64,000 nucleotides of DNA from UBA4738 sp002413305 (GTDB taxonomy: Bacteria > Actinomycetota > UBA4738). The notes beneath the pieces are model-generated. The model saw only the letters and a program-made list of their open reading frames with translations. It did no database searches and was not told the origin of the DNA. A program made the translations under genes and the position numbers. This document shows positions 43,287-51,604 of this stretch, piece by piece (within the stretch, counting starts at the first letter, position 1; every line of letters begins with the position of its first letter). The stretch spans positions 124,001-188,000 of the forward strand of contig DAIUAM010000001.1 in NCBI GenBank assembly GCA_036847185.1, in the 5' to 3' direction.

Positions 43287-44560
43287 GGCCCCTCCGGCGG
43301 CGGGATCGCCGGCACCTCGCCAGTGTGGACCGTTCGGCCTTCCGCTTCGGTGTTCAGGCCGAACTTCGCGTGGATGGCCTTCACGGCGCGGTCGGCGTCG
43401 GCTGAGCTGATCACGCACGAGATGCGGATCGAGGACGTCGAGATCATCTCGATGTTCACGCCCTCCTCGGCCAGCGCGCCGAACATGTCGGCCGCCACCC
43501 CGGGGCGCGTCTTCATGCCGGCCCCGACCAGCGAGACCTTCGCGACCTCGTCGTCCACGGACCATCGCACGCCGCCCACCTCGGAGAGCACGGCGTCCAT
43601 CGCGGCCCGCAGCCGGGGCAGATCGTCGCGCGGGGCGGTGAAGGAGATGTCCGTGACGCCACCGTGCGACACGTTCTGCACGATCATGTCCACGTTGACG
43701 GCCTCGGCCGCCAGCCCGCCGAAGATGGCCGCGGCGACGCCCGGCCGGTCGGGCACGTCCTCGATGGTGATCTTCGCCTCGGACGTGTCCACGGCCACGC
43801 CGGAGATCATCGCCTGCTCCATCCGGACATCCTCCTCCGTGATCCACGTGCCGGGTTCGTCGCTGAAGGACGAACGCACGTGGACCTTCACACCGTACCG
43901 CCTGGCGTACTCGACCGACCGCGACTGGAGAACCTTCGCCCCGGAGGCCGCCAGCTCCAGCATCTCCTCGTACGAGACGGCATGGAGTTTGCGGGCATCG
44001 GGGACCGAACGCGGGTCGGCCGTGTACACGCCCAGGACGTCGGTGTAGATCTCGCAGTGTTCGGCGCCCAGCGCCGCCGCCAGCGCCACGGCCGTGGTGT
44101 CCGAGCCACCCCGCCCCAGCGTTGTGACGTCGTAGGCGGTGGAGACCCCCTGGAACCCGGCCACGATCACGATGTTGCCTCGCCCGAGGGCCTCTTCGAT
44201 CCGGCCGGGGCGGATGTCGATGATCCGGGCCCGGCCGTGGGAAGTGTCGGTGATGATCCCGGCCTGCGAGCCCGTGTACGACGCGGCCGGGTACCCCGCC
44301 GCGTTCAGGGCGATGGCCAGGAGCGACATCGCGATCCGTTCGCCCGCCGTGAGCAGCATGTCGAGCTCGCGCGGGTTCGGGGCGGGCGTCACCTCGTGGG
44401 CCATGGCCAGCAGGTCGTCGGTGCTGTCGCCCATGGCTGAAACGACCACCACCACGTCGTGGCCGCCCTGCCGTGCGGCGACCACCCGGTCCGCGACCGC
44501 GCGGATCCGGCCGGTGGTGCCGACCGAGGTCCCCCCGTACTTCTGGACGATGACTGCCAT
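43283..44560 (-). CDS. lysC: Aspartokinase
   Basis: A 425-residue aspartate kinase. KYGGTS near the N terminus binds substrate and ATP; GRGGSDTTAVALA is the second kinase motif. Two ACT domains follow from about residue 265 (DRPGVAAAIFGGL, TRPGVAADMFGAL), the sites of lysine/threonine feedback control. It catalyses the first step of the aspartate family pathway. In related genera a second start inside the gene makes a separate beta subunit; a candidate is the Met in MEQAMISGVA, but this is not proven. ATG 44560 is the family start. It is coupled to asd. Confidence 0.95.
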   Translation of the reverse strand: MAVIVQKYGGTSVGTTGRIRAVADRVVAARQGGHDVVVVVSAMGDSTDDLLAMAHEVTPAPNPRELDMLLTAGERIAMSLLAIALNAAGYPAASYTGSQAGIITDTSHGRARIIDIRPGRIEEALGRGNIVIVAGFQGVSTAYDVTTLGRGGSDTTAVALAAALGAEHCEIYTDVLGVYTADPRSVPDARKLHAVSYEEMLELAASGAKVLQSRSVEYARRYGVKVHVRSSFSDEPGTWITEEDVRMEQAMISGVAVDTSEAKITIEDVPDRPGVAAAIFGGLAAEAVNVDMIVQNVSHGGVTDISFTAPRDDLPRLRAAMDAVLSEVGGVRWSVDDEVAKVSLVGAGMKTRPGVAADMFGALAEEGVNIEMISTSSIRISCVISSADADRAVKAIHAKFGLNTEAEGRTVHTGEVPAIPPPEGP

Positions 44561-44611
44561 CTGCCGTTCGAGGGTACCCCGTCGCACCGGCGACGGCGGC
44601 GCGAAGCGACC

Positions 44612-45301
44612 TCAGCTGGGCGGGACGTGCTCCCCGCCGTGATCCCAGACACGGCGCCCGGGCGGGGGCCCGCTCGAGTCGAACACCATCCGGTACCACA
44701 CCGCCCGTGCGGGCCCGACCCCGGTTCGGATGACCGTTCCGACCCCTTCGAGCCGCCGAAGCATGATCAGGACGAATAGGGTCGCGCCCAAGGCCAGGAA
44801 CGCGCCGGGCTGGCCCTGGATGGCCGCCACCATCGGGACGGACGCCAGCCCGATAGTCGTGGCCAGGCTGGTGTTCCGAAGCGCTCCCCCGACCACGATC
44901 AGCAACCCGCAGACCGTCATCGGGACCGGCAGCAGGAGCAGCAGGACGCCCGCCGCGGCGGCCAAGCCCCGCCCGGCCATCTCCTTCAGGTAGAAGGGGA
45001 ACGAGTGGCCGATCACCACGGTCACGCCGGACAGCGCGAGCCACGAGCTGTCCAGCCCGCCCCAGTACCGCGCCGCGAGCACGAACACGAACGCCTTGAC
45101 CACGTCGAGCGTCGCGGCGACCACGGTCCAGCCCACGCCAAGGTGCTTGGCCATGAGGATGTGCGGATCGGTCTCACCGGACGAACGGCGCGCAGCGTCG
45201 AGGATGGCGCTCGAACGCTTCGCCCGGGCGACGATCCAGGCGGAAGGGAAGGTTCCGGCGAGGTAGCCACCGACGGCCCAGAGGACGCCCGTCCCGCTCA
45301 T
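44612..45301 (-). CDS. PlsY-like glycerol-3-phosphate acyltransferase family protein
   Basis: A 229-residue membrane protein with about five or six segments. The first motif, GGYLAGTFPSAWIVAR, matches PlsY motif 1 loosely. The second, GHSFPFYLKEMAGRGLAA, resembles the GHCFP..GGKGVAT loop, but the GGKG is changed to AGRG. PlsY acylates glycerol 3-phosphate from acyl phosphate. The altered loop and extra C-terminal residues make a diverged paralogue likely, and activity is uncertain. A TAGGGT hexamer 7 nt before the ATG suggests a leaderless start. It may be a separate unit from lysC-asd. Confidence 0.68.
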   Translation of the reverse strand: MSGTGVLWAVGGYLAGTFPSAWIVARAKRSSAILDAARRSSGETDPHILMAKHLGVGWTVVAATLDVVKAFVFVLAARYWGGLDSSWLALSGVTVVIGHSFPFYLKEMAGRGLAAAAGVLLLLLPVPMTVCGLLIVVGGALRNTSLATTIGLASVPMVAAIQGQPGAFLALGATLFVLIMLRRLEGVGTVIRTGVGPARAVWYRMVFDSSGPPPGRRVWDHGGEHVPPS

Positions 45302-45314
45302 CGCCCCTACCCTA
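45302..45314 (-). promoter_or_regulatory. Candidate leaderless -10 element before plsY-like gene
   Basis: On the minus strand TAGGGT (45314-45309) is 7 nt before the ATG at 45301. No -35 is visible. The AGGGG that follows could instead act as a very close Shine-Dalgarno. Confidence 0.3.
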
Positions 45315-45332
45315 CCCGTCCTCAGCCTCCAC

Positions 45333-46184
45333 CTACGCCCCGGACCCGTTCTCCGGCTCGTCGCAGTAGAAGGCGGTCCCCACCAGCCCCGGTCCGGTGT
45401 GGGCCCCGATCACCGGCGTGACGGCCACGATCGCCCGCTCCACCACGTCGGCTCCCGCCGCGACGCGGTCCATGACGGATGCCGCGTCGTCGGATGCTGC
45501 CGCGTGGATGACCGCGACGTGCGCGCGGCGACCGGCGATCTCCGCCAGCGTGTCGTCGACGACCCGCCGGACCGCGCGGCTCCTGGTCCTCGGACGGGCC
45601 ACCGGCGAGACCTCGCCCCCGTGGAACCGGAACACCGGCTTGATGTCGAGCATGGTGGCCGCGTAAGCCTGCAGCTTCGTCACCCGCCCCGATCTCCGCA
45701 GGAACTCGAACGTGTCGACGGTCGCGAGCAGGGTGGTTCGACCCGCGATCTCCCGGGCACGCGCTGCGACCCGCTCCAAGGAGGCGCCGTTCGAAGCGAG
45801 CCGGGCAGCCTCCATCGCCACGAATCCCTCCGCCATGGAGGCGCTCTTCGAGTCCACGATCTCGACCCTGCCGTCGAACCGCTCCGCGCCAAGGGTGGCC
45901 TCCTGGTGCACCGCGCTCATCATCGACGCCACCGTCACGCACACCACCTCGGTGTCGCCTGTTGCCCGGTACGCCTCCAGGAAGTCTCCCGGCGAAGGGG
46001 TCGACGTGGAGGCAAGGACCCGGTCGCGGACCAGGCGATCGTAGAAGTCCGCCGGAGTGAGGTCGGCACCGTCCCGATAGACCTCGTCCCCGAACCTCAG
46101 ATACATTGGGACGAGCCCGATGCGGAGCTCCCTCGCCACCGGTTCCGGGATGTTCGCCGCGCTGTCAGCGACGACCGCGACCAT
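45333..46184 (-). CDS. DegV family fatty-acid-binding protein
   Basis: A 283-residue DegV protein. The N-terminal VADSAANIP, STSTPSPGDF and GAHTGPGLVG segments match the family fold, in which a fatty acid is held in the cleft. DegV/FakB proteins present fatty acids to the kinase FakA, but no fakA is in the window. A second DegV paralogue is at 51605-52438. It ends 31 bp before the PlsY-like start on the same strand, so the two may be co-transcribed. A fatty-acid function is consistent with the neighbour. The start is GTG/ATG at 46184, without a strong ribosome binding site. Confidence 0.85.
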   Translation of the reverse strand: MVAVVADSAANIPEPVARELRIGLVPMYLRFGDEVYRDGADLTPADFYDRLVRDRVLASTSTPSPGDFLEAYRATGDTEVVCVTVASMMSAVHQEATLGAERFDGRVEIVDSKSASMAEGFVAMEAARLASNGASLERVAARAREIAGRTTLLATVDTFEFLRRSGRVTKLQAYAATMLDIKPVFRFHGGEVSPVARPRTRSRAVRRVVDDTLAEIAGRRAHVAVIHAAASDDAASVMDRVAAGADVVERAIVAVTPVIGAHTGPGLVGTAFYCDEPENGSGA

Positions 46185-46225
46185 CCAGGGAATCCCCCGC
46201 TCGGCCGGAGCGTTCGACGAGAATC

Positions 46226-47686
46226 ATGGGGCAGACCATACCCGCCCCGAGAAGCAGGGGGGACGAGGTTCGCGTGGACCGCGACACGGATGCCCACCCG
46301 CCGGAGGAGGGTCGGCCCGAACCTGCCGGAGGGTCCGACGGTGGGGGCGTCGGTTTCCGGGCCGTGCTCGGCTCGCCGGGATTCCGGCGCCTGTTGGTCG
46401 GCCAGTCAGTGTCCTCTCTGGGCGACTGGGTGGCGACGCTCGCGTTCATCGCCGCCGCCTATGAGTTCTCGCACAAGAACCAGACGGCCGTCGCGGTCGT
46501 GCTGGTCCTCCGGCTGGTCCCACCGATCTTCGCCGCTCCGGTGGGCGGCGTGGTGGCCGACCGCCGGTACCGGCGAACGATCATGGTCACCTGCGACGTC
46601 TCCCGGGCCGTCCTCATCGCGCTGGTCCCCTTCTTCCCGCAGCTCTGGGTGCTGTACACGATCGCCTTCGTCCACGAGTCGATCTCGCTGTTCTTCCTCC
46701 CCGCCCGGGACGCGAGCATCCCCCTCCTGGTCCCCGAGGGGGGACTCGAACAAGCCAACGGGCTCATCCTCGGTTCGTCGTACGGGGCGATCCCGGTGTC
46801 GGCGGCACTGTTCGGCGGCCTCCGGGTGGCAGCACAGCACATCCCCACCTTCGTCCCGTTCCACAGCGCGCTCGCGAACCACCCCACCGCCTTCGCGTTC
46901 CTGTTCGACTCGCTCACGTTCGTCTTCTCCGCGGTGATGATCGCCGGCCTCCAGATCCGGCAGGCATCCGGCCGCGGAGAGATCGAGCTCTTCCGGGACG
47001 TCGCGGAGGGGATCCGCTACGTGGTGAACCACCCGGGGCTGCGGTCGATGGCGTACGGGTTGATCGTCTCGATGTTCGGGGGCGGGGTGTTGTTCGCCGT
47101 CGGGATCGGCTACGTCCACCAGACGCTGGGCGGGTCGGATGCGGCGTTCGGGTGGCTGGCCGCCCTGTGGGGCCTGGGCATGGGTGTCGGCCTCGGGATC
47201 GTGCGCCTGCTGGTCAAGCGCGGGAAGGCCCACGTGTTCGTGGTGTGCGTGGTGCTCTGCGGCGCCACGCTCATCTTCATGGGCTTCGTCGCCGTGCTGT
47301 GGCTTGCCTTCGTCGCCGCGGTGTTCTTCGGCGTGGTGTTCTCGGTGGCCATCGTGCTGGCGCTCACCCTGGCCCAGGAGGTGGCGGAGGACCGCGTCCG
47401 GGGCCGGATCATGGGCGGGATCCAGATGCTGTTCCGGGTCGGGCTCGGCATCGGCGCCCTGGGCATCGGCGCGCTGGCCCATTGGATCGGCCGCGTCCAC
47501 TTCATCATCACCCTCGACGGCAACCAGCTCGGGCTCATCGTTGGCGGTGGGTTGATCCTCCTGGGCGCGCTGGCCTCCGCCGGCGTGACCCGCAAGGGCC
47601 CGTGGGCGTCGTCGGCGGAGGATGGATCGCCGCAGGCGCCGTCGGGCTCCCCTTCACAGGACGTGCGGGAGGCGGACCGATCCTGA
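46226..47686 (+). CDS. MFS transporter (exporter-like)
   Basis: A 486-residue major facilitator. About 40 polar N-terminal residues precede twelve predicted membrane segments. The first helix has GQSVSSLGDWVATLAF, and the loop between helices 2 and 3 carries GGVVADRRYRR, the conserved MFS loop. It resembles the enterobactin/macrolide-type exporter group. ATG 46226 is chosen by length; a GTG about 14 codons later is also possible. The substrate is unknown. It is divergent from the DegV gene and convergent with recR. Confidence 0.82.
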   Translation: MGQTIPAPRSRGDEVRVDRDTDAHPPEEGRPEPAGGSDGGGVGFRAVLGSPGFRRLLVGQSVSSLGDWVATLAFIAAAYEFSHKNQTAVAVVLVLRLVPPIFAAPVGGVVADRRYRRTIMVTCDVSRAVLIALVPFFPQLWVLYTIAFVHESISLFFLPARDASIPLLVPEGGLEQANGLILGSSYGAIPVSAALFGGLRVAAQHIPTFVPFHSALANHPTAFAFLFDSLTFVFSAVMIAGLQIRQASGRGEIELFRDVAEGIRYVVNHPGLRSMAYGLIVSMFGGGVLFAVGIGYVHQTLGGSDAAFGWLAALWGLGMGVGLGIVRLLVKRGKAHVFVVCVVLCGATLIFMGFVAVLWLAFVAAVFFGVVFSVAIVLALTLAQEVAEDRVRGRIMGGIQMLFRVGLGIGALGIGALAHWIGRVHFIITLDGNQLGLIVGGGLILLGALASAGVTRKGPWASSAEDGSPQAPSGSPSQDVREADRS

Positions 47687-47699
47687 GCCGGCGGGCTCA
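47684..47699. terminator. Hairpin formed by convergent stop codons
   Basis: TGAGCC (47684-47689) and GGCTCA (47694-47699) form a perfect 6-bp stem with a GGCG loop. The arms contain the TGA of the MFS gene and the complement of the TGA of recR. It is a possible bidirectional terminator; no T-run is present. A similar arrangement is at 62465-62480. Confidence 0.4.
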
Positions 47700-48290
47700 C
47701 ATCTCCCGGCGGCCCTCCAGTGCCTGGCCGAGCGTGACCTCGTCGGCGTACTCCAGGTCTCCGCCGACCGGCAGGCCGCTGGCCAGCCGGGTCACCGTGA
47801 TGCCGGCCGGCTTGAGGAGCGCCGCCACGTACATCGCGGTGGCGTTCCCTTCGAGGTTGGGGTTGGTGGCCAGGATGACCTCCTGCACGTGGTCCCTGGC
47901 CACCCGGTCCAGCAGCTCCTGCACGCGCAGGTCGTCGGGTCCGATGCCCTCCAGCGGTGAGATGGCCCCGCCCAGGACGTGGTAGCGGCCTTTGATCACA
48001 CCCGCCTTCTCGATGGCCGCTTGGTCTTTCGACTCCTCCACCACGCAGATGACGCTCGCGTCACGGCCGGGGTCGCGGCAGATCCGGCACAGGTCGCCCT
48101 CGCTCACGCAGAAGCACTCCCGGCAGAACCGCATCCGCTCCTTCGCCGCGACCAGCGCATCGGCCAGTCGCTTCGCGTCCAGCGCGGGGGCCTTGACGAC
48201 ATAGAAGGCGAGCCGCTGGGCCGACTTCGGGCCGATCCCGGGGAGGCGCGAAAGCTCGTCGATGAGGTCCTGGATGGGGCCTTCGAACAC
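47697..48290 (-). CDS. recR: Recombination protein RecR
   Basis: A 197-residue RecR of normal length. The helix-hairpin-helix is in LSRLPGIGPKSAQRLAFY, the zinc finger is CRECFCVSEGDLCRIC, and the TOPRIM domain has VVEESKD and an acidic cluster; the C terminus has ASGLPVGGDLEYADEVTLGQAL. RecR acts with RecF/RecO to load RecA on gapped DNA. It starts 19 bp after dnaX. The YbaB/EbfC gene commonly found between dnaX and recR is absent. Confidence 0.96.
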   Translation of the reverse strand: MFEGPIQDLIDELSRLPGIGPKSAQRLAFYVVKAPALDAKRLADALVAAKERMRFCRECFCVSEGDLCRICRDPGRDASVICVVEESKDQAAIEKAGVIKGRYHVLGGAISPLEGIGPDDLRVQELLDRVARDHVQEVILATNPNLEGNATAMYVAALLKPAGITVTRLASGLPVGGDLEYADEVTLGQALEGRREM

Positions 48291-48309
48291 CGGACCGACC
48301 TCTCCGGGC

Positions 48310-50007
48310 CTAGGTGGCCGGGCCGTCGTCGGGGACGGCGCCGAACTCGGACTTCAGCATCTGGAGGGCCTGCTCCGGCGTGGCGGGCGCGTCCTCCTCG
48401 ATCACGGATACGCCTGGCACCTCGTCCCGCGCCACGCAGCGGATGCGCGGATTGACGCCGAAGACCTCCGCGAACACCTGGCGCAGCTCGTCCTCCTTCG
48501 ACTGCACCTTCTGGACGGCGAACTTCCGGCCGGGCGGGAAGGCGAGCTCCAGCACCGATCCGTCGTACGAGGCGGGGGTCGCCGCCTGCAGGTTCGCGTG
48601 GAGGATCATCTGCCGGCGCTCCTCCAACCGGTCCAGCAGCTGGCCCCAGGCCCGCCGGATCGACGCCACGTCCAGCGATCCAGCCGACGGTGCGTGCGGG
48701 CCCGGCTCGGCCGCATCGCGCGTTGCCGGCGGTGCTTCGGCCACCGGGGCATCGGCCACCGGGACGACGGCCGGCGGAGCATCGGCCACCGGGATGGCGG
48801 TCGTCACGGGCGAGGGCGGGTCGGCCGGAGGAGGTCCACCCTCCACCCCGGCGAGCCGTTCGAGCCGTTCCACCCGCGACGCCAGGCCGGCGGCGTTCGG
48901 ATCGGCCTCCGGCACGGTGGCCCGGATCAGGGCGAGCTCAACGGTCAGCCGCGGCGACGTCGTCCACCGCATGTCGGTCTGGGCGGCCAGCAGCAGCGAC
49001 AGGATCCGGGCCAGCTCGGCCATGGTGAACTTCGACCCCTGGGCCACCAGCCGGGGGTGCAGGTCCTGGGGCACGTCGAGCACCGACGGCTCCTCCGGCG
49101 CCGACCGGACCAGCATGAGGTTGCGGAAGTGCGACAGGATCTGGCCGACGAGGTACCGGAAGTCCTGCCCCTCCTGCACCAGCCGGTCCACGATCTCGAA
49201 CACCCCCCGGACGTCCTGCACCGCCACGGCGTCGGCAAGCTCGAACGGGAGGTCGGCCTTCGGCGAACCGATCAGTGCCGCCACGGCCGCCTCGTCCACC
49301 TCGCCACCCCCGAGCACCCGGCTCTGGTCCAGGAGCGACAGGGCGTCGCGGAGGGAGCCCTCGGCCTGCCGGGCCAGCATCTCCGCCGCCCCCCGGGACA
49401 GCGCGATGCCCTCCTCCTTCGCCACCCGCTCGAGATGATCCGCGGCGGTGTCCGTGGACACCCGCCGGAAGTCGAACCGCTGGGTCCGCCCGACGATGGT
49501 CGCCGGCATCTTGTGGGGCTCGGTGGTGGCCAGGACGAACCGCACCCCGGGCGGCGGTTCCTCCAGGACCTTCAGCAGCGCGTCGAACGCCTCCCGGGAC
49601 AAGCGCTGGGCCTCGTCGATGATGTAGACCTTCTCGCGCCCCATGGCGGGTGCGGTGGGGGCGCGCTCGCGGAGCTCCCGCGCGTCGTCGACGCCACCGT
49701 GGGACGCCGCGTCGATCTCGACCACGTCCAGGTGCGAGCCCTCGCGGATCGCGACGCACTGGCTGCAGACGCCGCACGGCTCGGCCGTGGGACCGTGCTC
49801 GCAATTGACCATCTTGGCGAGGATCCGGGCCGTGGAGGTCTTGCCGGTGCCGCGAGGGCCACAGAACAGGAACGCATGGGAGAGCCGGTCCTCTTTGATG
49901 GCCCCGACCAGCGCGCGCACCACGTGCTCCTGGCCCACCACCTCGTCCGGAGACTGTGGCCGGTATTTCCGGTAGAGCGCTATCTGTTCCCTGCTCTCCT
50001 CAGCCAC
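48310..50007 (-). CDS. dnaX: DNA polymerase III subunit tau/gamma
   Basis: A 565-residue clamp-loader ATPase. Walker A is GPRGTGKTS (residues 50-58), the zinc module uses Cys69, 78, 81 and 84, and the Walker B region is YIIDEAQRL. Domain III follows, then a Pro/Ala-rich linker and a C-terminal tau domain that contacts the polymerase. The sensor segment reads GRTQRFDF where Escherichia coli has SRCQRF. The start is GTG 50007 with GGAGG close upstream. The SRP RNA gene is 25 bp upstream on the same strand, a known pairing, and recR is downstream. Confidence 0.94.
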   Translation of the reverse strand: MAEESREQIALYRKYRPQSPDEVVGQEHVVRALVGAIKEDRLSHAFLFCGPRGTGKTSTARILAKMVNCEHGPTAEPCGVCSQCVAIREGSHLDVVEIDAASHGGVDDARELRERAPTAPAMGREKVYIIDEAQRLSREAFDALLKVLEEPPPGVRFVLATTEPHKMPATIVGRTQRFDFRRVSTDTAADHLERVAKEEGIALSRGAAEMLARQAEGSLRDALSLLDQSRVLGGGEVDEAAVAALIGSPKADLPFELADAVAVQDVRGVFEIVDRLVQEGQDFRYLVGQILSHFRNLMLVRSAPEEPSVLDVPQDLHPRLVAQGSKFTMAELARILSLLLAAQTDMRWTTSPRLTVELALIRATVPEADPNAAGLASRVERLERLAGVEGGPPPADPPSPVTTAIPVADAPPAVVPVADAPVAEAPPATRDAAEPGPHAPSAGSLDVASIRRAWGQLLDRLEERRQMILHANLQAATPASYDGSVLELAFPPGRKFAVQKVQSKEDELRQVFAEVFGVNPRIRCVARDEVPGVSVIEEDAPATPEQALQMLKSEFGAVPDDGPAT

Positions 50008-50032
50008 CCGTCCTCCCCCACGGCAAGCATAT

Positions 50033-50309
50033 GGTGACCGTGCACCCCGCCGTTGACACCGCGCGACACGGTCGCTCAACAGGCCGTGAGCTCCGGCCAG
50101 GTGATCCTCGCGGCACCCGTCAATACCCCCTTACCGCTGCTACCTTCCGGTCCTGACGGAGTTCGGAGGTTGACGTCGCGCGAGACCCAGCCTTCAACGC
50201 TCCGTGCCCGGAGCGGTCCCGAACCGTGCGGGCCGCGGGCGGGCCTCGGCCCCGCTAGAGCGGATTGCGGGTACAGGGCACCGCTAGCTCCCCGCCTAGC
50301 ACGGTCACC
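50033..50309 (-). ncRNA. ffs: Large bacterial signal recognition particle RNA (with Alu domain)
   Basis: About 277 nt. The ends form a perfect 11-bp helix (GGTGACCGTGC at the 5' end, GCACGGTCACC at the 3' end). Near the 5' end the Alu-domain sequence GGTGCCCTGTACCCGCAATC is very close to the Bacillus scRNA. A long helix 5 (for example CGCTC/GAGCG and CTCGCG/CGCGAG) leads to the Ffh-binding core with GTCAGGACCGGAAGGTAGCA and its GGAA tetraloop. A consensus -10 lies 7 nt upstream. It binds Ffh and targets membrane and secreted proteins. Its place before dnaX fits many bacteria. The ends are accurate to a few bases. Confidence 0.93.
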
Positions 50310-50316
50310 ACGGGCG

Positions 50317-50322
50317 AGTATA
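50317..50322 (-). promoter_or_regulatory. -10 element of the SRP RNA gene
   Basis: On the minus strand TATACT (5/6 to TATAAT) is followed by 7 nt and then the first base of the SRP RNA closing helix. No recognisable -35 was found. The match supports the RNA 5' end near 50309. Confidence 0.6.
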
Positions 50323-50353
50323 CGCCCCGTCGTCGACACCCCATCCCGGGTCG

Positions 50354-50366
50354 TATGCTGCACGCG
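50354..50366 (+). promoter_or_regulatory. Leaderless -10 element of ilvE
   Basis: TATGCT (50354-50359) lies 7 nt before the ATG at 50367, with no ribosome binding site. A weak -35 (TCGACA, 50333-50338) is 15 nt upstream. The earlier in-frame ATG at 50355 falls inside this hexamer. Confidence 0.5.
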
Positions 50367-51311
50367 ATGGCCGGACGGCATCCGGGGTTCGCCGCACAGG
50401 GGATCGCGTATCACCGTGGCGCGTTCGTGCCCATGGAAGAAGCGACGATCTCCATCGCCACCCACGCGTTCAACTACGGCACCGGATGTTTCGAGGGCAT
50501 CCGGGGGTACTGGAACGCCGAACGCGAGCAGCTCTACCTGGTCAAGCTGCGCCAGCACTTCCGGCGCCTGCTCAACTCGGCGAAGCTCTTCCGTATCGAC
50601 ATCCGCAAGCCCGCCGAGGACCTGTGCGAGATCGCGGTCGAACTGATCCGGCGCAACGGCTACCGGGAGGACGTGTACGTCCGGCCCCTTGCCTACAAGG
50701 CGTCGCCAATCATCAAGGTCGGCCTGCTGAACCTCGAGGACGCGTACTGCTGCTTCACGGCCCCGATGGGCGCCTACCTGGACATCACGAATGGCCTGAA
50801 GGTCACGGTGTCCGGCTGGCGGCGCAACGACGACAACTCCATCCCCGCGCGGGCCAAGGCGACCGGCGGGTACATCAACGCAGCGTTGGCTGTCGCCGAC
50901 GCGCAGGCCGCCGGCTTCGACGAAGCCATCCTGCTCACACACGACGGCCACGTTTCCGAGGGCAGCGCGGCCAACCTCTTCCTGGTCATCGACGGGCGCC
51001 TCATAACGCCAGCCGCCGCCGACGACATCCTGGTGGGCATCACACGGGCCGCGATCATCGACGTCGCCGGGCGGCTCGGCATCCCGGTCGAAGAGCGCCG
51101 CGTCGACCGGTCCGAGCTCTACGTCGCCGACGAGATGTTCCTGTGCGGCACGGGCGTCCAGGTCGCCCCCGTCGCCAGTGTCGACGGGCGCGTGCTGGGC
51201 GACGGCAAGCTGGGGGACGTGACGCGGCAGATCCAGGACACGTACCTGGCGGCCGTCCACGGGGAGATGCCGGAGTACCTGGACTGGCTCACACCCGTCT
51301 ACGAACCGTAG
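50367..51311 (+). CDS. ilvE: Branched-chain amino acid aminotransferase
   Basis: A 314-residue class IV PLP aminotransferase. The catalytic lysine is in ARAKATGGYINA; the N-terminal AFNYGTGCFEGIRGY is the class signature, and the C-terminal ELYVADEMFLCGTGVQVAPV binds substrate. It interconverts branched-chain 2-oxo acids with leucine, isoleucine and valine. The start at 50367 is preferred over the ATG at 50355 because a -10 hexamer sits exactly 7 nt before it. It is divergent from the SRP RNA gene. D-amino acid transaminase is a less likely alternative. Confidence 0.92.
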   Translation: MAGRHPGFAAQGIAYHRGAFVPMEEATISIATHAFNYGTGCFEGIRGYWNAEREQLYLVKLRQHFRRLLNSAKLFRIDIRKPAEDLCEIAVELIRRNGYREDVYVRPLAYKASPIIKVGLLNLEDAYCCFTAPMGAYLDITNGLKVTVSGWRRNDDNSIPARAKATGGYINAALAVADAQAAGFDEAILLTHDGHVSEGSAANLFLVIDGRLITPAAADDILVGITRAAIIDVAGRLGIPVEERRVDRSELYVADEMFLCGTGVQVAPVASVDGRVLGDGKLGDVTRQIQDTYLAAVHGEMPEYLDWLTPVYEP

Positions 51312-51328
51312 GCGTTCCCACCCGACGA

Positions 51329-51342
51329 CCGGCCCCCGCCGG
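51329..51342. terminator. GC hairpin between ilvE and dodecin genes
   Basis: CCGGC and GCCGG surround a CCCC loop, 18 bp after the ilvE stop and 35 bp before the dodecin stop. No T-run is present. It may terminate transcription in both directions; evidence is weak. Confidence 0.3.
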
Positions 51343-51376
51343 CCGCCGATTCCATCCGTCGAAGAGCGGCGAGCGG

Positions 51377-51586
51377 CTACCCCTCGTACTTGAACGAGAT
51401 GGCGACCCGAGCCCGGTAGCTGGTGACCTTGCCGTCCGACATCGTCACGTCCAGCTTCACGACCTCTCCCACCCGAAGGTCCCGGAGCGTCTTCGCGGCC
51501 GTCTCGACCGCGTTCTTGGTCGCGGCTTCCCAGGATTCGGTGCTGGTTCCGATCACTTCGGTGACGCGGTAGATGCTCTCAGCCAT
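51377..51586 (-). CDS. Dodecin family flavin-binding protein
   Basis: A 69-residue dodecin, matching the usual length and layout: a beta strand (VYRVTEVIGTSTESWEAA with Y in place of K/H), one helix (AVETAAKTLRDLR) and two more strands ending RVAISFKYEG. Dodecins assemble into hollow dodecamers that bind FMN, FAD or CoA. The ATG has a near-perfect Shine-Dalgarno (AAGGAGGT), the strongest in the window, suggesting high expression. It starts 18 bp after the upstream DegV gene, so both are probably co-transcribed. Confidence 0.93.
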   Translation of the reverse strand: MAESIYRVTEVIGTSTESWEAATKNAVETAAKTLRDLRVGEVVKLDVTMSDGKVTSYRARVAISFKYEG

Positions 51587-51604
51587 CGGCCGACCTCCTT
51601 CTCT

